A stretch of 13,266 bases of DNA, from contig PXAQ01000157.1 in the NCBI GenBank assembly GCA_003567095.1, forward strand, positions 1 through 13,266, written 5' to 3'. The position numbers and the translations under genes are program-made. The DNA is from Phycisphaerae bacterium. Its GTDB lineage: Bacteria > Planctomycetota > Phycisphaerae > Sedimentisphaerales > Anaerohalosphaeraceae. The notes under the pieces were generated by a model. The model saw only the letters and a list, made by a program, of their open reading frames with translations. It was not told the DNA's origin and did not search any database. Shown piece by piece: positions 1-9,000 of this stretch (position 1 is its first letter; each line of letters opens with the position of its first letter).

Positions 1-3000
1 CTTCGACATTATCGACATTCCGCCAGCCGCTGTCATATTCGAGGGCGCCTGTGGCGGAAAGGTAGCCGCGGAAACGATACTCAACACCGCTTTCATCCTC
101 GGCCAGAACCGCTGTCATCGCGTGGTACCAGAGACCGCCTGTCTGCGTCTGGAACGGTGAGCCGGCAAGGAACTCGGCCGGATTCGGCATCGGCGGATCA
201 AGATCAACTTCCGTGACCAGGACGGCCGCGATTTCGGACGGGGCGCCTGCGCCCAATGGTCCAAACGGGGTGTTGAACCGCATCCGGAATCGGTAAAAGT
301 AGGTCTGACCCAGCACCAGGCCGTCGTTGGTATAGATCGGCTGGGTTTGCCAACCGCTGGAGGCACCGCCCTGAATCGGACTTGTACCGGCGGGAATATA
401 GTACTCAAAGTTATATTCCACCCAGACACCCGCAGGCAGTGCCGGCCCGTCATAAGGCTGGGCTTCCATCCGGACCGCCGTGCTGGAAATCACGTAAGGC
501 GGCTCGAGCCATTCGGCCGGGTCCGGCGTAGGCCGGGTGTTCTCGCCCGGCGTGACAGTGACCTCTCGGGACCAATCTGTCTCATTGTGACGTCCGTCGT
601 AACGTTCTCCGTCACGGGCCCGCACTCTAAAGGTACGCGCATCGCCCGGCTGCAGACCGCTGACGACATAGAAGTCCTCGCTGATCCAGCCGCTGCTGAA
701 CGCATCGTCTTCCAGGCATTCGAAGAAATACTCCACATACTCATCCGGCCACCAGGCATCGCTGGTTTGGGCGATCATCATATCAATGGTCGTAAATGTC
801 CCCGGCACGGCATTCGGCTCAATGGCCCAGCGCGACGGGCTCGGGAACGGCGGATCGGTATCTTCTTCCAGCCAGCAGGTGACAAAGATCAGCAGATCAT
901 CGGCATCCACCCGGCGGTCGAAGTTCAGATCGGCGCCAAAACACCAGTCATTATCCTCGCCGCATTCCTCGATCTCGTGATACAGCCAGGCCGAGGCGAA
1001 ATGGGCAAAATCAGCCAGGTTAATCAACCCATCCAGCTCCAGGTCAACAATGCTGCACGGCGCTCTGAACACGAGCCGGTAGTGATACCCCTGGTCCACT
1101 TCGCCGCGATCGCGCGCACCTAAGACACTGGTGGTAAAGTTCGACAGCCCGACCTCAGCGGCCGTGCGACTGCCGGCATCGATCGATGGACTGTTCTGGC
1201 CAAGATAATAGTGGAACCGCACATCGTCTTCATCAACAACTGCCGGCGCCTCGAACAGGGGATCTTCTCCGAACATCCCGCCCGCAAAGACGACACCGTC
1301 AATTTCGACTTCGGGATTGACGACGCAGCCCTGGCCGCGGAAGACGGCCGCGGCACTGCCGAAGTTCTGAACATTGGAGTAGGCGATATTCAGCGTCGAG
1401 GGCCGCGGGTCATAGACAAACCCGGTACCGACGGTAATCTGAGCGCCTTCGGCGGCCTCGTTGCCCCAGAAGATGCTGTCGATGACATCGACCACACTGT
1501 TATAGGCCAGGTACAACCCGCCGCCAGAGCTAAAGAAGTCCTCGCCAAAGCCCGTGACCTGGTTATCGGCAAACGTACAGTTGGCAAACATGGCGCGGGT
1601 TTCCCAAGTGACCGAGGCGCCGCCGCCGTCGCGTGCGGCGGTGTTGTGAGCAAACAGGTTGTTAAAGACATTGACCGGATTTGCAAACGTCCCGGCCAGC
1701 ATCAGGCCGCCGCCGGAGATCTCGGCCTCGTTGCCCACGAAGGCCGAATGCTGGATATCCAGGTCCAGGCCGGAGGCAAACAGACCGCCGCCCTGGCCAA
1801 CCGGGCCAATCGTGGCGATCATCGGCAGCTCATCGTCGTCATCGTCGCCATTATCGCCATTATCGCCATTATCGTCATCGTCGTCATCCGGCGGGGCGAT
1901 TTCCACCGTCGGCCGTTTGGCGCGACTGCCCTGAATGACCGTATCGGTAATCAGCGCCGAGCCCTTTTCGAGATAAAACGCCCCGCCGATGTAGGCCTCG
2001 TTGTTCAGGGCGTTGCTGTCGGCAATCATCAAATCCGCCTCAAAGCCGTAGATCGCCCCGCCGACGGTGGCGCGGTTGCCCTGAAGATTGGTATTGATAA
2101 ACTCAACCTTGCTGCCAAACTCATAGGCCACCGCCCCGCCAAAGCTGACTTCATAGTACAGCGGCACGTCCACCAGGGACCGGTCAGCCAGGTTGTTGTC
2201 AAAGACGCAATCTTCAAAGATCAGCCGCGAATCATAGGCCGCATACACCGCCCCACCGGCGTTGGGAATGTTCAACTGACGATTCGGCGTAGGAACGCTA
2301 CCACCGCCGACGCCGGACAGACCGCCCTGCGTCTGGTTGTTGACAAAAGTGCAACCGATAAACCGTGCCTCGGAATCATAGCCGACATAGACCGCGCCAC
2401 CGTAACCACTGTACTTCCAGGGCTCTTCATAGGCATCCACACGCGGATCGGTGGAAAGACGGTTCTGGTACTCGTCTGAGTCATAAAATGCTTCCCAACT
2501 GTCCCACTGATCCCAACCGAACCACTTGGCCCAGCGGTGCCAATCATAGCGGCCAAAGTAATCCGAATAACGCCAGTACTTGTCGCCGTGTTGCCAGCCG
2601 TCCCACCAGGCCCACAACGTCGAGTCGTCCTCAATGGAATCCGGCCAGAGGAAGCCGCCGCCGCGACCGCCTTTAGCACCGTCGTGTCCGGCCCCGCCAT
2701 CGCCGCCGACACCGCCAATCGCCTGATTGCCTGTAAAGGTGCAATTTTCGAACACGGGCCGACTGCTGAAACCGACATACACTGCGCCGCCATAGGCGCG
2801 TCCCGGCCAGCCGCCGTCGCCGCCGAACGGATACTCGGCACAACCATCTTCACCGTCTTGACCATCGCCGCCTTGGACGATATTGTCTTCAAAGATACAA
2901 TTTATAAAAGACGGGGAGCTTTCCAAAACGACTACAGCGCTTCCAAAGACACTAAAGCCATTTCCGCCGTCCATGATAGCCGGAGGACAATCCAATACAA

Positions 3001-6000
3001 AGGCACCAGTGCCGGCAGTATAGACGCATTCGCGGAAAATGACGTTTCGGAAAACGGGTGAGCCTTCGCGAATAACTACGCCGGAGTGCTCTCGACCCGT
3101 TAATGCCGACGAACTTATAGTAATACCTTCGATAACAGTATCGGCTGAGGCATTTTCAAGGATAAATTCATACCCATCGAACACTGTGTTTCGAACAATA
3201 TTTTCATCATCGGGATTCATGCCGGATATTCGCAATGTTTTGCCATGCAATTGTATCGTACGCAATCCGGGGTAGAAATCACCTCCAGCTCCTGTTCCGA
3301 CAGGCGGAGAATAAGTGCCCGGAAAGATCAGGATGTTATCGCCGTCTTGGGCTGCATCAACGGCATCCTGAATGCTTGGCAGGCCCGTGCTGCCGCCAAC
3401 ATGATGCGTCTGGCGCAGGCGCACACGCGCGATGATGTCACTGTTCCGGGTCATTAGCACAGTGTTGGTCATTGTCCGCACGCCGTCATTGACGGTTCCG
3501 CCTTCCCATCCGGTCACCACATAATCGGTGGGAATTTCGACGACCGTCATTTCCACCACCTGGCCGTCGTAGTATCTGCCGTCGTCCGACTCCGGCGAGA
3601 GGGCGATCGTGCCGCGAACAGTGTCGCTGCTATCCAGCACGTGAACGGTTAATGTAAACTGATCGACATCTCGCGGATCGGGATAATGATAGCCCGCATC
3701 GACTTTGTCATCCGCCTGGTAGAGTATAGGCTCAAACGACGGATCGGTCGTGAACTTGTCGTAGTCCTCCAGGAAAACATCCTGGGCATCCAGGCCGGTC
3801 ATCCCCTTGGCCGGACTGGTGGACTGGTTCAGGTAATAGCTGCCCAGTGGACCGGCCACAAACATCGGATTGTCAAACAGTACAGCAACTGTCGTTATTG
3901 ACCCGCCTGTTTTTGCGTCAGTATCCGTCGGGGTATTGTTGTACACAATCGAGTTCTCGACGCGTGCGTGAGAGAACTGATCCACATAGATGCCGCCGCC
4001 GCGGTTGTCGGCGGTGTTATCCGCAATCGTGCAGTTGTCAAACCGGGGCTTATCACGTTCCTGATCCTCACCATACAAATAGGACATGACCCCGACACCG
4101 CCGCCGTTGCCTTCGGAGGTATTGCCGGCAATCAGACAGTTGACCAAATGGTGCTCGATGAGCCCTTTAACGCCGCCGTTGATGGCCACGCCGCCGCCGA
4201 GGGCGTGCACGCCGCCGGCGCTGTTGTTCTTGATGCGGCTGTCAACCATCGCCGTATCGGTATCGACCAGGTACATCGCACCGCCGCGGCCTTCGTCAAA
4301 GACCGTCCGGTAATGCTGGCGGATGCCGGTGGCCTCATTGGCCACAAACAGACCGCCGGCCATCGTCAACTCGCTTTCGACCGCCATCATGGCCCCGCCG
4401 CTGACCGCGGTGTTGCCGACAAACTGACTGTGCTGCACATCCAGGATGTTGTTCTTGCCGTACAAGGCGCCGCCCACTTCCTCGGCGCTGTTGTGGGTGA
4501 ACTCACTGTTGTGCAGCTTCACCTCCAGCGTGTTTGTATTCGGATCCGCAATGGTGCGATAGGCAAAGACTGCCCCGCCCCGAAGCATTGCCTCGTTGGC
4601 CGAGAAGGTACTGTCCTCAACCGTCAGATGGCTGCGTGTCTGAATCGCGCCGCCAGCGCCGGCACTGAGGTTACCAATAAACCGACTGCCGGTGATATGC
4701 GTTGCTTTCAGCACGTCCGGTTCAATCGTAATCGCACCGGCCCGCTGCGGCAGGACCTCAAAGCCCATCATATCGGCGTGAAACTGCTCGGTGCTGCCAA
4801 TGCCCTCTATGTCGGAGTCCTGATCATAGGCCGCATTGCCCTCAAACAGACAGTTATTCACACGCAGAGACGTATTCTCGCCGGAACTCATATAGATCGC
4901 ACCGCCCAGATTGCCAATAAAGTTAGTTTTCTCAATCGACAAGACGACATTCGGATCGGCGTAGATCGCGCCGCCGCGGGTATAGTCACGTACGTCCTGC
5001 TCGAAGATAAAATGACTCAGCCCGGTCACATACGCCGCATTGCGCTCAAACCTCGAGTCTTTCAGATCGTGCACTGCGGGCGCCTCCGGGCCGCCGATTT
5101 GCATCTGATACAATTGGCCATAGTAGATCGCACCGCCGGCAACGGCTCCATAACTCAGCGCAAAACCCGGCATCCCGTCCGGTTCTTCTTCTCCACCCAT
5201 GCCGCCGGCACCGCCAAAACCAGACCGTACGTAATTTTCTTTAAATACGTTATCGCTCAGCAGCGGCGTGCTGCCTCCTTCGATATAGATTGCGCCGCCG
5301 CGCCCGTCGCCGTAACCGATGCCGCCGGCGCCGCCAGCACTGTCTTCGCCGCCAGGACCGCCATCACCGCCCCAGCCGCCGGTCGCATAGTTATCTTGGA
5401 ACGTGCAATGTTCAATTGTCGGACTACTTGCATCAATCACGGCAATTGCACCACCAAAACCATTGCCCATGCCATCACCGCCGGGGCCGCCTGGTTCGTC
5501 CTCAAATCCTGGCAAACCACTGCCGCCAATACCACCGGTAACAGCATTGTTTTTAAAGACGACATTGCGGATAATTGGCGAACTTCCGTTGGCAATCAGC
5601 ATCGCGCCACCGTAGCCGTCACCCATACCATCGAACCCAAGCACGCTGGTCGGTCCGGTCCAGAAGGCGTTGCGAATCGTGATGCCTTCGATCACGGTTT
5701 CCTGGGTTTGATGTTCGAACGTAAAGGCACGCTTGGGAGCGAATAATGTGCCCTGAACATTAATGACCGTATTGGCAATAACATACGAATCGTTCGGATC
5801 TTCCGATCGGATCCTCAATTGCCGCTCGCCAAAATTTATCCCTTCCGGCTCGGTAATGGTATAGGGCTCGTCGACACGCATGGCCAGCACAATCTCATCG
5901 CCGCAGCGCGCCGCCTGTACCGCGGCCTCAATCGTCTCATACGCCTCCGGCACACGCAACTGCTTGGGAATTGCCAGTTCAAACTCAACCTGCGCAGTGC

Positions 6001-9000
6001 GCGGCCCGGCCATTGTCACCACATTCTCAGCGGCCAAGGTCGTAGCATCATCGGCTCCAATCCAGCGCTTGATGTGATAGTTCTCGTTCGGCGTCGCCGT
6101 CAGCAGCGCCTGTGTACCTTGCTTGAGCGTCACGGAATCCGGCTCTTTGCCGACGGTGAAGCTGCCTTCATGCCAGGTCACCTCCAGGCTGCCAAACGGA
6201 TGATAATCGGCCACAAAGACCGACGCATCCAGCTCAAACATCGCCACCGGCAACGACGCGTCATAATGGTAGCCCATGTCCGCCCTGCCGGTATCCGGTT
6301 GATGGTCGGTGCGTGTCGTCGCCTCAAAGCCCAACAGGGCATTCCAATCCACCGCCATGCCGAACCCGCTATCGACCGATGGGCTGGTCGTACGCTGCCC
6401 GGCGGTCTCCTGGGCCAGGTAGAAGGTGCGCGTCGTCGGGTCATCCGGATCGAGCGGCCTGGCTTGGATAAACTGCGGATCGGCGTCGATGGTACCGCCG
6501 GCGTCAAAGACCCACGGGTTGCCGAACGGCTCACCGAGATACACCCCGGCGAGACCTTCTTCGATGTTGGTATGGAACAGTTCCAGTGTGCTGGGCAGAT
6601 TATACGCCTTGAGCGGATCGCCCACCGCCGCCTGCGGGCCAAAGACCGCAAGGTTGTCCCACAAAATGCTGTTTTCCAGCAGGACATAACTGGCATCCAG
6701 CCAGTCCCACTCATCCCAGTCGCCGCCGAAATGATCGTAGCCGAGACTGACCGCACCACCGTCGCCGTTCATACTCGTCACGAGGTTGTCGACCAGCGTC
6801 GAGAACTGCATCACCAGTTCGGCGCCGTTCATCGCCTTGACCGCCCCGCCGGTCATGCCGGCCTCGTTTTCGACAAACAGACAGTTAATAAACTCTTGAC
6901 GGACATCCCAGTCGTTCAAATCATAAGCCACATAGTAGGACGGGCCGACCAGATACACCGCACCGCCGGCATACTGAGCCGTGTTGGAAAAGAAGGTATT
7001 GTTGGTCAATACGGCACCGGCATTATTGGCGTAGATGGCCCCGCCGACAGCAGCCACATTGGTGCTGTCTGTGCCAACCGGGGCGGCCTGGTTGCCGACA
7101 AAATCGGAATTGGCAATGCGCGTATCCGACTCCCACCAGTACATCGCACCGCCGTACTCAGCGACGTTCTGCTCAAATTGACAGTCGTCCACTCTCAAAA
7201 TTGTCAGGCCGACCGTGACAGCCCCGCCATACTCGGCCTCGTTGCCGCTAAAGGAACTGCGAAGGATGTCTACTTCCGGATAGACCGGCAGAAAATCACG
7301 GTCTAAAGGTGTAACGGCAACCGCACCGCCCAGCCCCGTCAGGTCTGTCGTACCGCTTGGAAGCCCTGACTGATTGTCGGTAAACGTACAATCCGCAATG
7401 GACAAGGGACCACCCCATCCAAAATTGGTCATATAGGAAATCGCGCCGCCCTGACTGTCGCCGGTGGCCTCGTTTCGATCAAATGACGAATGGCGGATGG
7501 AGATGGACTTGGCATCATAAATATGAATCGCCCCGCCGGAGCCGGCGCCCTGACCGTCAGCACGAACCTCGCCGCCAGCACGGTTGCCGACAAAGGCGCA
7601 ACCCTCCAAATCGATTGTTGACCCTGCATAGAACGCGCAAATCGCGCCGCCGTGGTCGGCATCAGCGTGGTTGTTCTGGAACGTGGTGTCCAGGCAGAAC
7701 AGTTCACTGGCTCCATTCAAGGCAATCGCGCCGCCGTAGGAGCGATTGAACCGAACCAGAATTAGCGTATCGCCAATCTCGCCGTCGGCCCCATCGGGAT
7801 CACCTGCGCCGCCGTCACCGCCGTCACCGCCGTCATAGGGGAAACTTTCAACCAGATCAGAAGCGAAGTTGTCTTGGAAAGACGAGCCGGAAATATGAAT
7901 CACACAGTCCGGCCCCGCAAAAATCGCGCCACCCAACGCACCAAACCACAGCCCATCTTTATGATAGCCGTTAAATCCGCCATCACCGCCGTCACCGCCA
8001 CGACCGCCGTCACCGCCGTCGTCGCCAGCGCCTCCGTTTCCGCCGTCGCCGGCAACATTGCCAAGACCGGGCAAGACTTGGTTGTCTGTAAAGACCGAGT
8101 CAATAATGTCCGGTTCGCAGTTTCCGGCAAAATGGACCGCCCCGCCCGCAGCAGCGCCGCCCAAACCGCCGTCACCGCCACGACCGCCGTCACCGCCCGG
8201 TGCGCCATCTTCACCGTCACCGCCTTGGCCGCCCTGGCCGCCGGCACCGGCATTGCCGCCAATCGCTTGGCAGTTTTGGATCGTAACCTTTCTAATTAGC
8301 GGATTGCTCCCAACATCAAAATACATCGCCCCGCCAAGGCCCATACCGCCGTAACCGCCGTACTCGCCGTCTTCACCCGGTTCACCCGGTTCACCATCAT
8401 CGCCGTCATCGCCGTCTTGGCCGTCGCGGCCGTGTTGGCCTTGGGCAAAACTGTCGTGGATAATCAAATTGGCAAGTGTCGGCGAACTGCCGTTCGTCGC
8501 ATAAATCGCACCGCCAAAAGCGTCAAGACCGTTCGGATCCATATCTGGCGAAGGAGCGACTGTCGGGCTATTGACCGCATAGGCATTTCGAATCGTAAAG
8601 CCTTTGACCACTGTATCACGACCTTCACCAGCCTCAAAAATAAACGCGCGCCGCGGCTCCCAGTTCGTCCCGGCGTCCTGGGTCCCTTCCGCATCAATGA
8701 TCGTCGTCGCGACAATACTGGGATCGTATGCACTTTCACTTGTCAGCGTGATGGCTTTGCCGGCAAAATCAAGGTTTCGGTTACTGGGGCCGGTATAGAC
8801 GCCGGGTTTGACAACCACCGTCTCGCCATCATAAGCCGCATCCAGCGCTGCCTGTATCGTTGCGTAAGGATAGGGTACTTCCAGCGTTCGCGGCTGCGGG
8901 CCGATGATCACTCTTTTGGTCGCCGACGGCTCAGCCTGGTTTTGCTGGGCCGACAGGTCGCGCACCTGCAATTCAAATTCGTATCGATACCGAGGCGAAC

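Larger units (their letters stand above)
1079..3394 (-). repeat. Right-handed β-helix module 3, residues about 2485-3256
   Basis: The cap is 'SIQDAVDAAQDGDNILIFPG' with 'VIEGITISSS' following at about 2572. Coils carry GGAVYVGFSS, GGAVYVGYDS, GGAVYAAYDS, GGAVAYEFGS, GGAIYGFEAD, and later GGGLFASG, GGGLMLAG and GGGLYLAY turns. It ends with 'SPSIDAGS...GEVDQGYHY'. It differs from the other two by a Trp/Tyr-rich insert (2733-2815) and a poly-Asp loop (2987-3006). Confidence 0.8.
6263..8896 (-). repeat. Right-handed β-helix module 1, residues about 651-1528
   Basis: The module opens with a pectate-lyase-type cap: 'YATIQAALDAAYDGETVVVK' then 'PGVYTGP', later 'VVKGFTIRNA' at 747-755. About fifteen coils follow, each with a 'GGA(I/V/M)' turn, for example GGAIYATNGSSP, GGAMYFDVGSNP and GGAVYLVGPS, alternating with 'C.F..N.A' strands. 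It ends with a 'SPSVDSGF...ADMGYHY' cap. Four Gly-X-Y-rich loops lie in its first third. The coils resemble the polymorphic outer membrane protein and parallel β-helix repeats of surface proteins. No polysaccharide-lyase active site was recognised. Confidence 0.8.

Noticed and set aside
2402..2892. Possible frameshift around the Trp-rich insert (a 206-codon minus-strand frame overlaps it)
   Set aside because: The main frame carries 'GGAVYVGFSS' before and 'GGAVYVGYDS' after the insert, so phase is kept; the alternative frame has no recognisable repeat.
3968..5746. Plus-strand open frame of 592 codons, with others at 1211-2479 (422), 5819-7306 (495) and 9722-10816 (364)
   Set aside because: They lie antisense to the giant gene, where frequent GGC/GCC-type codons suppress stops. 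Their translations show no domain pattern, while the minus-strand frame shows clear S8 and β-helix motifs throughout.
7802..8440. CRISPR-like look of repeated ccgtcaccg units
   Set aside because: Units are 9 bases, adjoining and in codon phase within a coding frame, encoding Gly-Gly-Asp triplets; there are no spacers.
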